NCBI RefSeq assembly: GCF_014851395.1
Contig: NW_024043372.1
Location: 15,669,559 to 15,733,558 of the forward strand
Length of the DNA stretch: 64,000 bases
Source of the DNA: Micropterus salmoides
Lineage: Eukaryota > Chordata > Actinopteri > Centrarchiformes > Centrarchidae
Direction: 5' to 3'
Below, piece by piece: positions 48,849-62,329 of the stretch; the stretch's first letter is position 1; each line of letters begins with the position of its first letter. Below the pieces are notes generated by a model, which had not been told where the DNA came from, searched no databases, and was given only the letters and a program-made list of their open reading frames with translations. Made by a program: the position numbers and the translations under genes.

Positions 48849-49363
48849 ACTAAAGGCCAGTTCAGACCAAAGATTCACAACTAGATGAAACTGTCTTAGA
48901 AAGTTGCTGGGAAAATTTGCAGCCTGTCTCACCTGGACGCCAGCTGATGGCATTGCCTGCCACTCAGCTTATCAAGTCGCCAGTGGCTAGTATTAAAATG
49001 GAAGGCAGGTCATCTGTTCCAACAGCCAATCAACTTGTAGCAAAGTCAAGTCAGTAAACTGCCAGCTGGTTGAAACATCAGTGTTTTATGTTTTCACCAT
49101 TTCAGCAATGGCCTACTAGAAAGTCAACAGTGGCAATTAAGTCACTATCAGCATCCTCATTCATATTTTAAGATGGTACAAATTATATCCAGCTATAAAA
49201 TGCTGAAAAGCCAGAAGTCTCATTTCTATGAAGACGATACACCAAATACTCTAGTCGCATTGGTGTAAACTGGCAGGTTTCAGAACGTTGCAGACCGGCA
49301 CATTGCAAGTAGTTGCAAGTTTCATCTCATCTCATTGAAAATCTTTGTCTAAACATGCTTTAA
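48849..49363. mobile_element. Inverted-repeat DNA element
   Basis: The left end CTAAAGGCCAGTTCAGACCA continues AAGATT; the right end, inverted, reads TTAAAGCATGTTTAGACAAA then GATT. The roughly 26-bp imperfect inverted repeats bound 515 bp with no coding capacity. A TTAA-like border is possible, but no clear target duplication is seen because the right end abuts another repeat. Confidence 0.6.
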
Positions 49364-49364
49364 G

Positions 49365-49740
49365 AGTCTACAGCCATGCCAGCAGCGTTGAGGCAGCTCC
49401 AACTGTCCAATGACAACTACCAAATGACAGTGTTAACATGTAGATGTTTAGCAGGTATCTTAGTTTAGCATGTTAGCTTGCTAACATTGCTAATTAGCAC
49501 TAAACTCAAATTAGCTACAGCTAAACATGATGGGAATGTCCGTTTTGCAGAGTTTTGGTTATAAACCAAAGTATTGGACAAATAAAAAGTTTGACTTGAT
49601 GATGATGGTGCTAGATTAATATTCAAGGGACCTCTGAAGTTATAATAATTCATCCACAGGAGAACATGAATTTCTTGACATAAATCCCATAGTTGTTTCA
49701 CTCAAAACCACAAATGTCAATCTTATTTTGGCACTAAAGG
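49365..49740 (+). repeat. TTAGCATGCTAA-type dispersed repeat, plus copy
   Basis: AGAGTCTACAGCCATGCCAG, TTTAGCATGTTAGCTTGC, TAGCACTAAACTCAAATTAG, TTATAAACCAAAGTATTGG and the CACAAATGTCAAT end follow the family order. Confidence 0.8.
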
Positions 49741-50439
49741 TTGTTAATATAGTTCAGTTTCAACCCACCGCCCACTGCTAACAAAGCCAAAGACATTTGG
49801 AGGTCATGCTTGAGTACAGTCCAGCAATTTATATTCTTGACTTCTGACATCCAGAGAGTGAAAAGGTTATACTGAATAGTGTGAAAAGCCCTATCAATAT
49901 ATTTAAAGTACTAAAGAGTCTTGCGATCAATGTATGGACTGATGACGCTTCACAAACAAACCAATGAATTAATTAGTTAACCCATCAGTCACAAGCCATT
50001 AGAAGAGTCAAATGGGCCACATCATTGCCACAGCTGTTGAAAAACTGCAACGACACAAATCAAATATAATTAAGGATAAATTAAGGTCAGTTACAAACAT
50101 TCAACCAATAGGAGCTGCACAGCAACATCGTAGTGCTTTACTGTTGTGCTCAAAGGCAGTAGTATTCCCAATAGCAGAGCATTACTCATTCATACACTCC
50201 CAGTTCTTGCCAGTTGGTATATAAATCTGCGTCACAAGCCCGCTTTTGTGACCTGTAGGCTTATGTTGCCCTATTTGCACAAGAAAATGAGTCGACATTT
50301 GTTTTCTTGCTTGTAGCTGAATTTAATTAAATATGAGAAATGTAAAGTGCTGTGTGTAGCTGCCACCAGAGTCCCACGAGCTCAATGCCACAAAAAAAAA
50401 ATCACAATGCAAAATGCTAAATGTTGTAAAAGTGTAAAA

Positions 50440-50620
50440 ACATTAGTGATCTCTTCACTTTTCATCTAGCACCATCATCAGGTCAAAATCTTAATTTGTA
50501 CTTTGGTTTATGACCAAATTCCTGTAAAACTAATGAAATTCCCATAAGCATCTGCTTGTCTTAGTGCTAATTAGCTGATGTTAGCATGCTAATATGCTAA
50601 ACTAAGTTTTAAAACATTAT
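50440..50620 (-). repeat. TTAGCATGCTAA-type dispersed repeat, minus fragment
   Basis: ACTTTGGTTTATGACCAAAT, AACTAATGAAATTCCCATAA and GATGTTAGCATGCTAATATG correspond to the family in reverse orientation. A further GAGCATGTTAGCATGCAG piece lies at 50865-50881. Confidence 0.75.
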
Positions 50621-50707
50621 AAACACAGGACTGGCAACAAGGGATTACAACCCAGCTGCAGAGGAGACAGCAGGATGAATTTGTTCATCAATAAGCTACA
50701 GGTACAG

Positions 50708-50732
50708 GTAGGCAGGCAGGCAGGCAGGCAGG
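50708..50732. repeat. GGCA tetranucleotide microsatellite
   Basis: About six GGCA units. Confidence 0.9.
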
Positions 50733-51707
50733 TAAAAGGCAAAGACAAAGCCTGAGGGCATCTGGTGGATGGATGGGAAATGGCAATGAATGGACCTGGG
50801 GAATTAGAAGTGGCTGGAGAGGGCAGACAGAGACAGACTGACTCATGTAAGCATTGCCATTGGGAGCATGTTAGCATGCAGCTCAAAAACCAGTGTCCCT
50901 TTGTGAGCTAAAATAGAAATATTTACTATTTTTCACTATTAGCTTCACTTGGCCTGAGATGCTGCTTGCTGTGTGTGTGTGTGGTAAAAAAGTGCTGTAC
51001 ACATTTGCTTGCCTGCATGCCCCTGGCTGTGTGTCCTTATGAATGTGCACGTACACAACCATGTGTGTTAACTGCATGCCCGTGTCTGTGTGTGTGTTGT
51101 CGGAGTCGGCCTGTTCCCGGGGGGCTCATGGTGTTACATACTGTCCTACAGGTTTTATTAACCAGTTGCTCCTCAGGGCCATGTGAAAACACAGTTCAGC
51201 TTGTTTTCAGTTGACAGAGCGTCACAGTGTCGCTGATGTCTGACGCTTGTGGGTTTCAAAACATCCTTCCCCAGAGTCAACACTGGAATGTATTCATATA
51301 TTCATATTGAATTCTTTCATATACACATACAGTAGCTTTCAGTACAGGACCATTCCTTTGTCAACATTTAGGAGGTACAAAGTAACTGATAAGTGCATTT
51401 TGAAGTACTTGCTCTTTACTAGAACTTACATTTTAGGCAACTTTTTACTATACTTCTACAGCACTTTTTATTCAAGAGCAAAGAGTCAATTAACAAAAAG
51501 GCTTACAGGTTTGGTGAGGAAGGCCAAGGTCAAATCCAGAGAAGCAGTCAAAGGAAGGCAAACATATCCAACAGGGAACACAAAATCCAGTCAGTCCAAA
51601 AAGACACTGGAAGAATCAATTCCAGGCGAGGGAAAAGGCTGGATGTCATTGATACATGGAACAAAGATACATTAGCATTGAAACAAAGGAACACCCAGCA
51701 CACATAA

Positions 51708-51879
51708 GGCCTTTCTCATTTCTCAGTTTGTAACACCTCAACTCCTCGCTCCTCGAGGTGCATTTTAGGAATTGAGATGTCCTTCAAAATGGCGTACTGA
51801 GATCGACGTCTGGGTCACAGGTGGAGGATCGAGGATGGAGGAGGCGAGGAGGCACAAATTAGAAAAAATGAGAAAGGCC
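51708..51879. mobile_element. MITE with GGCCTTTCTCATTT ends and CATA duplication
   Basis: GGCCTTTCTCATTTCT at the left and AAAAAATGAGAAAGGCC at the right are inverted repeats. CATA directly abuts both ends (51703-51706 and 51880-51883). The 172-bp element has an inner CTCCTCGCTCCTCGAGG-like symmetric core. The DNA on both sides (51500-52010) looks like one older repeat that it split. Confidence 0.75.
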
Positions 51880-52780
51880 CATACACTAGTGAGGGGACGC
51901 TAACTAGACACAGGTCAAACTAATCACGGTGGATCAGACAATCAAAACTGGCGGAAAACACAGAAACGCAGGAAGTGAAGTGAAAGGAAATAACTAAACC
52001 AAAGCCCCAAACAATAACATTTACTTGTAATTGAGTATATGTTTTACATTGTAATATTTTTTACTCTTGTAAAAGAGCTCATTACCTTTTACTGCCAACT
52101 TCATTATATCTTACATCTACTAAATACGACACCTGAGCACTAAAAACTGTCCTGATGTATGAGTGTTGATGCTTTTGTTTGTTATCCTTCCTCACTCCTT
52201 GCTGTTTTTTTTAATATCCAATTCATCATTGATAAAGCTGTCGAATACAATTTGTGCATCATAGTAGGATGCAGTGGCAGATGGGCTACTCCCAGTGCTC
52301 ATCATGTCTGCAGCAACACTGGAGGAGAGCAAGACGAGAGCAGCACAAGGTGCAGGGAGGACATGTGACAGTGTGTAAAAAAAGAAAATCCTGTGGCTGC
52401 TCCCTTCCCCCTTCCAAGCTCCTTCAGCCTCCCTGTCTGAATTAAATGGGGCCTGTCTTCTTCCTCACAGCTGTAGCTGAGCTGTAACACTGTAAAATGA
52501 ATGACAGACACATACATTGTTCCTCACTCTCTGTGCTTCCTGTGGTGCAGACACTCTTGCAAAAATGTTGTGTCATTTTGTCATTTTCAGCTCAAAGACA
52601 ATCAGCATACAATAATGAACATAATAACAGCACTCTGACAGAAGTAATTGTTGCTATTAACAGTTGTTTTGAAAATGAGGCGCAGGATTTATTAAACATG
52701 ACAAGTTCTCTTTAAAAGTGACTGAATACACAGAACCTATTTTGTTGGTTGTCTGTGACTTCCATTATGTAGCAAGGAAA

Positions 52781-52781
<1 letters not shown>

Positions 52782-52849
<68 letters not shown>
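52782..52849. repeat. Long CA microsatellite
   Basis: About 34 uninterrupted CA units, one of the two longest in the window. Confidence 0.97.
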
Positions 52850-52850
<1 letters not shown>

Positions 52851-53889
52851 CAATTAAACATTAATTAGACCCATTAGAGGTCCCAAACTCCACTTGCATG
52901 CACAAGCACAGCACAGATTCACATTCATTAAACACACACGGTGAAATATTCTTTGTTGAAGTAAAAGCAGAGCGACGGCTGTTTGGTGTTTATTTACAAA
53001 GCAGGAACTCAGGCCATAAACTTAAAGCCCAGAGGCCCAGATAAAATGACGAGGGGTCTGTGGACCTCTTTGTTTTTCATCCAAATCTCTTTCAAGTTCA
53101 CTTGTATTCGAGATATTCCAAACTGAGGTGGTAATTCAGGCAAAGACTCCTTTTTTTGGGGGGGAAACTGGATGGTGCGTAGCTCTCTTTCAAGCAGTGA
53201 GTTTGTGGTTGGTAAAGGTTCCGGCGGCGTTTTCGCTGTGCTCTGATGATTTTACCAGATGACACAGTTTTAAACATCAGTGCATCTTCAGCAGAGACAC
53301 ACGTGCACACACTGAAAGGCAGAGGAGCATTCATATGCATATGTGGGCCACTAAAGCCCCCCAAAAAGGGAAAGAAATCAAGATTCTTCTTTCATGGCCA
53401 TCGTTGCCAATTTGCATTTCATGAAACCAGATAAAACAGACACCAATGAAGGATTTCCCCCAGCACAGCCAGAACTGCTTTATTGCTTTAACATCCAAAT
53501 GAGCTTTGCTTACAACTGAAATCTCCATTTCCCCTTAAAATCGCCCTCAGCAGGTCCACTGTGCTTACAAAATCTCACAAACAAATCTAAATTTAACATT
53601 ATAAAGTGAGTCTTAAGGGAAATTGTGCTCACGTTGCGCAGACTTAAATGCAAGTCATAAAGTTCACCCCAAAACAAGACAGAAGTTATGAATGAGTGTA
53701 GTAGTAGAGTTGAGCGAGTACTCGGTCCAGGTTAAACCCTGCACATTCTGAGTACGGATACAGATACAGGTCATTTAATTTGTTGAACAGATACAAATGG
53801 TGGTGTACTCCCCATACAGTAGTATCTTTGTCATGATCTGGGGTTTTTTTGCCACGGCATGGGAAGTGGTAATGTCAGTTAGTCGGCCA

Positions 53890-54395
53890 CCACATTGATA
53901 GAGACTAAAATATAACTATGGGATTGATTGCCAGGACATTTTGAACAGACATTTGTGATCCCCAGAGGATGAATCTTAATGACTTTGGTCATCCCCTGAC
54001 CTTTCCTCTAGCGCCACCACGAGTCTGACATTTGTAGTTTTGATGAAAATGTTGTCACTTTGAATGGAGTCTCAAAACATTCATGTTCCTTAGAGGATAT
54101 TATGGAGAGCCTTTAACGCTTAACCAAGCACCACAATCATCATGTTCATTTGTCTTTGGTACTTTGGTTTATATACCTATAAAACTAATTTTCAACAGCC
54201 TCAGCTGTACTTTGTCATGTTGGCATGCTAACACGCTAGGCTAAGATGATGAACATGGTAAACATCACCCCGTAACTGTAACATTCTGAACATGTTAGCT
54301 TGCTGATGTTAGCATTTATCCCACCACTCTGCCTATGCAGCCTACAGCCTCACAGAGCTGCTAGCATGGCTGTGGACTCAGTCTGGTTGGAATAT
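53890..54395 (-). repeat. TTAGCATGCTAA-type dispersed repeat, long minus copy
   Basis: The family appears in reverse orientation from a ...GACATTTGTAGTTTTGATGA segment through TACTTTGGTTTATATACC and CTTGCTGATGTTAGCATTTA to CTAGCATGGCTGTGGACTCA. A GAGCGAGTACTCGG-type fragment at 53710-53830 may be another unrelated repeat. Confidence 0.8.
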
Positions 54396-54662
54396 CCCAG
54401 TTTTGTTTTGCACATGTTAACATCATATTCCAGCTGTGAGAAGGCTAGATATAGCTGGAGTACTCTGTGAACCGTTTCATTACAAGGTTTTATAATCGCG
54501 GTCAAGTTTCGTCCTATACTCAAGTTAAATAGTGGTTAGTCTGTATCTTAGGATAATAAGGGAAAGGATCAACATGCTGAAAAAAGTCTGAGACCGGCAA
54601 TGTAGACGACAAATTAAATTTTATTACTATTACTAAAGATTAGATAGAGAAGATAAACCCAG

Positions 54663-54665
<3 letters not shown>

Positions 54666-54699
<34 letters not shown>

Positions 54700-54716
54700 C
54701 ATATATATATATATAT
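54666..54716. repeat. GT/TA compound microsatellite
   Basis: About 15 GT units pass into about 8 AT units. Confidence 0.95.
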
Positions 54717-54880
54717 GCACAAGTCAATGTCTGCCTGCCAGAGTGAGTGAATATATTAGGGTGCCTACAGCCCGAATCTCAGCTCGTACATCATCATTAT
54801 AAAAATAAAGAGCCTCCATCGCCTCCATCGACCATTAAGGCACCCAAGAGGAGCAGCAAGCTCACCTTTACCCACACAAA

Positions 54881-54904
54881 TCTATATATCTATCTATCTA
54901 TCTA
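54881..54904. repeat. TATC microsatellite
   Basis: About five TATC units with slight interruptions. Confidence 0.85.
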
Positions 54905-57734
54905 ACTAAGAATTAATCGTTGTTATAGGTATCATAGATATGCTGTTTATCCATGTTAAACCGAACACACACACATTACACTCTGTATGGGTGCACATAT
55001 GCAAGCACGTATGCTATTGTACAACAAAGACACATGCACATACAAAGCTGTATTTTTATCAGAGGCGCTTAGCCCCTCACTGCCTCTATCCCTTTCTCAA
55101 ACTTACACACGCAGACATGCACACACACGCCACACAGCGAGGTATCCCCAGAGTTATTATGCACTCAGTGAGGGGGCCTGATGTTGGCAGGTTGGCTCCA
55201 ATGGAAGCAGATTTGCTGCACCTTGATGCAATGTGTCCACACATTCAGACAACATGCTGGGCTCTGACATCAAGGCTGGGCCTCGATTAGTGACTGAGAG
55301 CTACAGAAGGACAGCGGCACACAATAACAGGTGTTATGCAATCCAGTGCAACAGCCCTGCAACAAGTTCCTCAACTGTGAGACATATCGTGGCGTGAGAG
55401 GATTTGATTCTTCTCTGTGGTTATGTCTTAGACAGTGATAGGTGGTCTTGTTGTATTGGAAAACATGTATGTGTGGTCTGAATGAAAGCAGCATCTATGG
55501 TACATCAGACCTGGAGAAATGTGGGGTGTAAATATTAAATGTTAGCTTATATAAACAAAAGAGGTATGTAACTTATTGGTTTCAACTAAGAATATTTCTT
55601 GATTATTATCAATGGGGCACATAGGTGATTTGAAGTTTTGTTGATTCAGTACAGTGATTCAGAGCAGCGATTACTTTGTCTGGTATTTAGATTTCAAGCT
55701 TTCAAAAAGAAAAAAAAAAGAAAATAAATTCAAGCCCACTTTATATAAACTACACCTTCAGTTGTCTTTTTCTCCACTGTATGCAGTAGCAGGAGGAGTA
55801 GAGGTACGAGTAGGAGTGTTTTATGCACTGTTAGCCGCACAAAACACAGTTGAACGAATGTATGGCATCACGTGTGATTTTTTTTCACATCATGGTCTCA
55901 GGCAGCTCTACAGAAGCATTGGTTGGGAAGCCATTTGCTTTTTTTTTTAACTAAAAGAGAATATACATAAAAAAAAAACTAAATACAACAACAACAGCAA
56001 CAAACCAACAGGGTGGACTGCACCAGCTTAGTAGAGCAGCAGGTAGTCAGATGAGCTGAAGCCAGCAGCGGGGTTGTCACAAAAGCCAATAAATTAGGAT
56101 AAATTAAGAACATTAACTGGACTGAATATAAGATGTGGGTTTTTTTAAATTAGGCTATTCCACATTTTTAAAAAGTAATTAAATTTGTCAGAGCCCAATT
56201 TATCCATGTCTACTGTACATAACGATGCTCCTAAATGAGTGATTTAGTGAAACCACTCTGGCTCATTTACTCCAAATGCATGTATGGGGAATTGTAAAAT
56301 GTAATTTATTCTTCTGCCCTTTTGGAAAAATGGCTTATCTCTTCAGGGGTGAATTCTTAACCGACAAAAAATTATTATAACTGAGATCATTTTACTTAAA
56401 GTCCAAGTTGAAACATTTCTGAAGAGTGATCAGGCATGTAGTCATGGCTGATCAGGTGACTTTACATAGTAAGTATCTACCTTAATGTATTTTCTTTTTA
56501 TTGTTCATGTTTTACATAATCTTATATGAAAATCTATCTAGAGACATGTACTGCAAATAAGGCCTTGCAATATTTTTTTTGTGCACCATGATATACCACG
56601 TTTTCACAATATGTTTAATTTCTGTTGGATAGCTTACATACTGTCAAAATGTGACTTTACAGGAAATTGCATCACAATGCCTTTCGACCCACATTTGTCT
56701 TTGCGAGTCAATAGCATTAAATCTCTACAGTCATTCACATAGGTAGGAAACAAATGCTTATCAAATATTGTAATTTTCAACAAAGTAATCATGATGTTCT
56801 TTTCACCATGCTTATGTCAGTAAACCAGAATTATTCACTACTGTTAAACTGTACAGGTGCTTTGTGCATGCAATACTGTGTATCTGACTCTGCAGGAACA
56901 TCTGACCAAAATCATACCCGCTCCCTGGCTCCTAAGTGACTACCCAGCAGCATTTTATCCAGTCTTTGTTACACTACAGGAAATTACTGCCACTCAGGCC
57001 ACTTAAAGCAGACAGCAGTTGTGGATACTCGGTTCTTGAGAGTCCCTTTTGAAAGAAATATCAACCTGCACCATTTCAATAGGCCCCAACACAGCCTTTG
57101 AGAGGCAGGGTACTGTATTCAATTAGCTATTGTTGTGTGGCTGTTCATCTGGGTGATATTTAGCTGTGGGTCCTTTGGTGTGTAATCATGCTCCAATAAG
57201 CAGCTCAGGATTCAGTTCAGTCATCTCTGGTTGCGTAGTAGAGAACCACATGGGCATGAGGATACGATATTCTCGTTATTGTGAGTGTGTGTGTGCAACT
57301 CTGCATGTGTGTGTGGAGGAGTGGTGATGAGAGCAGAGCTCTATGATGAGAAGCCAGTTGGCCGAAACCTTCCTCTTCCTCCTACCCTCTGAGCCAGAGA
57401 TGGATGTCATTTAATCGTATTTCCTCAGAGTAATTCCGACAAAAAAGAAACATAAAAAAGTCCTATTTGTTTTATCAATCTATTGTCAGTTGTCATGTTC
57501 CGTTCTGGCACAGCACATATGCAGTTTACAGTGATAATGTTTGGCCATCAAAATAATTTTTGAAACAATGTTAATTTCAAACATAAGCAGAGAAAAGCGG
57601 CCTCTTATTTCTTCTTTCCGACAGTTGATTTTGCAGAATTGTATGAGCTATGCCTAGCTAGCTAATTAAGCTAATGTGAACTCCATGAGTGAGAAGGGTG
57701 AGAAGGCTACACAAAGCCCCCACTTAACTACACC

Positions 57735-57880
57735 ACAGACCCGTGTATCTTCCTAAATAAACATAAGCAGGTAGTTTTGGTGCCTAAACCTAGCCAAACT
57801 GCAATCGTTTAGACGGCATGTCCTGTAGTACTGTGGACCAGCACACAGACCTACTTACCATGAGTTGGTTGAAAATGCTT
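57735..57880 (+). repeat. Dispersed repeat with CCTAAACCTAGCCAAACTG
   Basis: AAGCAGGTAGTTTTGGTGCC followed by TAAACCTAGCCAAACTGCAA matches the core of the 11030-11345 copy. The flanks differ. Confidence 0.55.
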
Positions 57881-58097
57881 ATGATGAGAACCCTGCCTTA
57901 AAGATGCACTTACTGGCTACATACATGATATTGTGCTAAAAGAATCAATTTGTAAATCAAAATATAAATCTAATATAAATAAAAATCAATTGCAACTGTA
58001 GGTAGTAGAGCTAGTTAGCCTTAGAAATGCTAACATTTGCAGCTTATGTTAGAGCAGAAAAACATACACATTCCTTACACTTTTGTTGTGTTTTGGG

Positions 58098-58169
58098 TTT
58101 TTGGAAAGGTCAAAAGAAGACACTACCCTCCGAAATAGTTCATTTGAAGGGTAGTGTCTCTTCCAAAAA
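58098..58169. repeat. 72-nt interrupted hairpin
   Basis: The inner arms GACACTACCCTCCGAAAT and ATTTGAAGGGTAGTGTC pair with a 5-base loop, one bulge and one G-T pair. The outer arms TTTTTGGAA (58098-58106) and TTCCAAAAA (58161-58169) pair exactly after an uneven internal loop of about 12 versus 2 bases. The size resembles a miRNA precursor, but a tiny MITE is equally possible. Confidence 0.75.
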
Positions 58170-58888
58170 GAGCCATTTTAATTACATTAGCACATGAAAC
58201 TGCTGAAGTGTGACAGCATACTTTACATTCTGAACCAAACACTGTACAATCAATTTTCCCATATTGTAAATAAATATTTTTTCACTGTAGTACACATTTG
58301 CTGATGTTATGGTTCTTTTTCACCAAAAGCACAGTGTAGCTAAGTGGCAAACCCCAGGTGAGGACTGGATGTGTAAGCAATTACACCTCAAAATGATTTT
58401 CTGGGGGCTGATTTATCTCCACAGGTTACTCAGAGCACATAATAAAGCCAGCTCACAATAAAACCCTTATTACACAAGCAATGAATTTCATCAAGGGGTA
58501 GAGCAGGAGAACAGAAAAATAAAAGAGATCCAACCGTCCATCCATGGAGTCATGGAGTCTTGTGTTGGGCTACAGCTGAATACAGAGCAGCCCGGGGAAG
58601 CCACCACAATCCCGGGCAAGATATTCATTACAGCCACAAACCTCCAAGTCAGCAGAACAGGAGCGGAGGATTCAATGAGAGCGCAGACATCTCCAGGGGC
58701 TCTGATTTCATGCTCCAAGCCGTATTTTCCCGGTTGCAAAAACCCTTCCCCTCCCAACCCCCACTCTTGCTTTTCCATTGTCCCTGCCGTTTTCCCCTCG
58801 ATGTCGGCCCACAAACAAGACTGCGTGCAGAAAGTGGCCATCATACTCAGGAGGGTAAACGTTTCCTCCATGATAAGAGATCTATTGC

Positions 58889-58890
<2 letters not shown>

Positions 58891-58960
<70 letters not shown>

Positions 58961-58969
58961 GTGTGTGTG
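58891..58969. repeat. Long GT microsatellite
   Basis: About 30 uninterrupted GT units are followed by GGGTGGGTG and more GT. Apparent open frames here on both strands are translations of the repeat. Confidence 0.97.
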
Positions 58970-59049
58970 GTTTCATCCATGAGGGAATGCTCCTGTATCT
59001 CTACAATATAAAGCCATCTATTAACTCGAGCTCCCCTCTGCTCCTATGT

Positions 59050-61390
59050 TAGAGGTGTTCTGCAGCCCTGATTCCAGGTCAAGGTGAATAAAGGCACAGA
59101 GATTTATCAAACACTGTCTACCAATTTTCCTGCAACATACATTGTTCCGTTGTTATTATAGCATGTGTCATTTCAGTTTTTATTCTGTTTTGTTTAGATC
59201 TCATAAAGATTTAATGTATATGACTAATAGGAGGGAAGCATGTAAAATGTGTACTGAGAGACAGACTACATGTTTAGTCTCTCTGTCTGTAAATGGCCAG
59301 ATGTCAGCAGCTGCTTCATGAAGACTGTGTTTCTGTCTTTGAGGATCACCTCAGGGTCAAAGCTCCCTTATTGTAGTATCTAGATGGTTATACATGTGTT
59401 TGGCATACAGAAAACATGCATGTATGCACCAAGAAATTATCTAATAAAATAACTGCATCATCAGTCTCACCATCAGATTATTCTATTTTTGTTTTTATTA
59501 AATCCTTTAAACATACACACTGTGCAGATGCTGCAAGATGATATAGTATAACCACATATCAACATGTTAAGTTTTGTGTGTCCCTACATTTCCTTACTCC
59601 CTAAACATTACTCCGTCATCACGGCCAACGCCGCCCTATAACCTCAAAATACAATAAAGCATATCACATAATTAATAGATCAATAAAAGGACCATACGAC
59701 AGATCTGAACCCATTTCCACCCATTGACTAATAAACATACACAACAATTACAAACAGGAATGAAAAATGTTGCTGATTAAATTCCTGAATAAATGTGGTG
59801 ACAGAGGATAAAAATTAAGTCTCCTCCCTACCATGAATAACTATGCAGACCAGTGACCTGCTACTATATCACAAGGGGACGGGGTTGGATTGGCAAAGAG
59901 GGGGAGTGGCAGAGAGTCGGAGTGAATTGATATTGATATCAGTAACACCACAGCAGCCATCTCCTCCTCTCTAATGACCAGGTACACACAGATACATCAA
60001 CACACACACTTGGTGGTGCGTAACAGACATGTGGGAGCTGCCGACCAGCAGGGAGAATGAGGTAATCATGAAAAAAGCCTTTGGCAGACAGAGAGACAAC
60101 AAGAGAGGAGAGCCTCTTCTAATGAGCTATTGACATTTTCCGTGAATGAGTTAGAGGAGACATGCTTAGCTGCTGGACTGAAAAACATCAGTCTCTCATT
60201 TGCCCACGAGGGCCATTTTGATGCCTCTAGAGTGCAAGTATTGTACTGTCTTGAATAATAACACAGAACGCTGCACGTCCTATGTTCACGTATAATCAAT
60301 CAGTGGTGTTTTCTTATGGAGTGCTCTAATTTAATGACGAAGAAGAGAGAGCTTTGCTGAACATCAACAATATAATCAGTATAAACATGTTCCTGTAATT
60401 ATTTCTACAATATGTGTTGTTTATGTGAAGTTAAGCCTGATTACAAACATTGGAGACGTTATTAATTAAGAAGTGCATGAATTTATTTGGCTTCTTTTTA
60501 AGCCCTTGGAGAGTTTATGCTGCATATTTTCACAAGCATGGCGAGTTGCTAAGAAAAACAGGTTTTTTGTGGCAATTTTAATATTGAATTTGTGATATAT
60601 ATATATAGTATACTGTATATATATGTCATGTTTCATATATGTTTTTGTGGTTTCGTGGTTGTTAGCAATGCTAGCGGTGTTGAATGGCAGCATTGGTGAG
60701 TAGCTCGGTTGTGGTCTCCTCTTCTCTGTACAATCTGTACAAAACAGCAAATCCCAGCTGATATTCTCAATAGTTTTATCCTGATTATCAACAGTTTTAG
60801 AGGAAACATCTCAACATACGTACACCTTTCCTAAAGTGACTTTCCCCTTAAACAACAGCTGCATCTGTCTGATCAACTTGATGAAACACTTTCATGGAGG
60901 TAAGATGAGACATTTGTCATTCACCTTTAGAAGCCGTGATGCCTTAGGTCAGTCACTAGACAGACATGCAGCGTTGCTGAGTATCATAAGAGTAAAGCTG
61001 ATGATTCACGGGGCAACTGTTTGAGCACTGTTCCTGGGCAATGTTGCTAGTGGCAAGTCCGACTATGTTTTGAACGGATAGGGGCGGTGCGTGGCGGGTG
61101 GCGGAGTGGTGGGGGAAAGGGATTACGGCGGTAATCTTTACTCATTACTATTGACGGTAACGTTGCCCTGCACGATTGCTCTAAAAGTAGCTCCGTGTAT
61201 CATCAGCTTAATTGACTGCAACTCAAGCCAACAGACACAGGAAGGTCTGTGAACAGCGACTGCCACTTTGGTTTTTAAACACATTACCATTGATTTTTTT
61301 GTGTTCTCTTATCATCACACTGTACAGGCCATGAATCAGGAAACTACATACACGATAAAGCTTCCTTCATTGGACAAAGAGTTGAAGTAC
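59050..61390. other. Intergenic stretch, no gene seen
   Basis: AT-rich DNA with a TA run at 60597-60610 and a short GC-richer zone at 61075-61130. No exon, RNA gene or clear transposon end was recognised. Confidence 0.7.
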
Positions 61391-61399
61391 CATGTGACA

Positions 61400-61692
61400 A
61401 CGTTAGAGTACAAGAGCACGTTTCGTCACTACGTTGAATATGTACGAAGAAGAATAATAATAGTAGTAGCAGTAGTAATAGTCATCGTCTGGTTTGTAAG
61501 AAGTAAGTAGAGAAATAAAATTTGGGACAAATGTAGGACCACATATATAATTTAGCACAAAAAATGACATGGCATGTCGGACAACGTAGTTTCTCCTACA
61601 CAGGGGGAGGGGTGAGCGGTGAGTGAGTCATTGGTTGCAATTCGCAACCCTCACCACTAGATGGCACTAAAACTTTGACACTGAACATTTAA
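61400..61692 (+). repeat. Right part of TTTAAAGGTT-type repeat
   Basis: The end reads GGTTGCAATTCGCAACC, ACCACTAGATGGCACTAAAA and GACACTGAACATTTAA, like the ends of the element at 31895-32915. A further match links CACTACGTTGAATATGTACG here (about 61428) to the reverse complement of about 32605-32640. The 80-codon frame at 61268-61510 runs into this repeat and is not supported as a gene. Confidence 0.55.
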
Positions 61693-62329
61693 GCAACTAG
61701 TAGGATAAAACATATAACTAAAACGTGCAGAGTACCTGACACCAGTTCTGCCGAGGTTAGTACATACATATGGAATATCTGAGGTTTGGATCATTTACTG
61801 TAGTTAAATGAGAGAAGAGATGTGAGGTAGTTAGAAGGTTTACCAGTTGAGCTGTATAGAAGAATATCATAAGAGTCCATCCAACTCTGTGAGCCACACT
61901 CAGAGAGCCACAATGAGTTCAAAATGTGTCATTAGTGATAAAGCCTAACACATTGAAGTAACAATGGGACATCACGAGAGTACAGAAAATCTCCAAAATC
62001 AAGTAGAGACATCAAAGTGAAAAATAGAATTCAGTTTTAGAAAAAACAGACAGCCTTTTTGGGTCAAATGACTCTTGAATGACTTTCCAAGGATTTGCAT
62101 GACTCAGAAAGAGTGATATGGTGCACCATTTAAAGTTTTAATGAGAAACATTAAAACTCCAATTTTCTGCTCTTGACTAAAATTACACCGTATGTCAGAA
62201 TTAAAGAGCCACACTGCTGTCTAAACAGTCAAGCCACAAACCTGTGCAGCTATATACAGTATGTGAGTGTAAACAAAAACATGGGATGTGCTGCATGGCT
62301 GCCTGTGTAAATAAAGGAGGAATGTGCTG

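Larger units (their letters stand above)
54400..57730. other. Intergenic stretch, no gene seen
   Basis: It contains a GT/TA microsatellite (54666-54716), a TATC microsatellite (54881-54904), CA-rich DNA near 55100-55135, poly-A/T runs near 55690, 55940 and 55970, and unique-looking AT-rich DNA. No exon could be supported. Confidence 0.7.

Noticed and set aside
49465..49701. 78-codon minus frame
   Set aside because: It lies inside a TTAGCATGCTAA-type repeat. The same kind of frame recurs in the 63590 copy, so it reflects the repeat and not a gene.
58491..59052. Frames of 140-166 codons on both strands
   Set aside because: They are lengthened by translation through the GT/CA microsatellite, and the rest has no domain.
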